From: Planctomycetaceae bacterium
Lineage (GTDB): Bacteria; Planctomycetota; Planctomycetia; Pirellulales; UBA1268
Assembly: GCA_003509235.1 (NCBI GenBank)
Contig: DONH01000331.1
Coordinates: forward strand, 1 to 5,868
Reading direction: 5' to 3'
Length of the DNA stretch: 5,868 nucleotides
Part shown: positions 5,867 to 5,868 of the stretch, piece after piece
How the letters are laid out: each line of letters starts with the position of its first letter
How positions within the stretch are numbered: the stretch's first letter is position 1
Translations under genes and position numbers: made by a program
The notes under the pieces: model-generated
Databases searched by the model: none
The model's input: the letters and a program-made list of their open reading frames with translations, nothing else
Told to the model about the DNA's origin: nothing

Positions 5867-5868
5867 TT

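Noticed and set aside
1..5868. CRISPR array, insertion sequence, phage genes or tRNA
   Set aside because: I saw no regularly spaced repeats, transposase or phage-like proteins, paired terminal inverted repeats or cloverleaf-forming sequence on either strand.

Overview
The window looks like bacterial chromosome of balanced base composition, with closely packed genes and no sign of mobile DNA. The most likely source is a planctomycete of the Pirellulaceae/Rhodopirellula type. That assignment rests on remembered resemblance of two proteins (the 223-residue protein at the left and the secreted Cys-rich protein after guaB) to hypothetical proteins of that phylum. It was not checked by a search.

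Layout, left to right. Positions 1-184 hold no gene I can support. A leftward gene (185-856) encodes an uncharacterised soluble protein. It is divergent from guaB (1227-2696, IMP dehydrogenase), and the 370-base gap between them holds a plausible sigma70-type promoter, a leader of about 150 nt with two small hairpins, and a strong Shine-Dalgarno site. Seven bases after guaB, on the same strand, lies a gene for a small exported Cys-rich protein of unknown function (best start TTG at 2704, end 3468). It may be translated by coupling to guaB. It ends tail to tail with the next unit, the two stop codons overlapping by 4 bp.

The right half is a leftward two-gene operon. The upstream gene (4193-5467) is btaA-like, an S-adenosylmethionine:diacylglycerol 3-amino-3-carboxypropyltransferase. 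The downstream gene (3465-4196) is btaB-like, the N-methyltransferase. They overlap by an ATGA junction. Together they should convert diacylglycerol plus S-adenosylmethionine to the phosphorus-free betaine lipid DGTS: BtaA makes diacylglyceryl-homoserine and BtaB trimethylates its amine. In bacteria where this pathway has been studied it replaces phospholipids during phosphate limitation. The region upstream of btaA (5468-5689) contains a degenerate Pho-box-like pair of half-sites and a separate 28-bp near-perfect dyad. Both are candidate regulatory sites and neither is proven.

The right edge (5690-5868) is the C-terminal end of another leftward gene: a coiled coil followed by a very basic tail. 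I found no tRNA, rRNA, CRISPR array, insertion sequence or convincing intrinsic terminator. The most interesting content is the betaine-lipid operon with its possible phosphate control, and the guaB-linked secreted protein.
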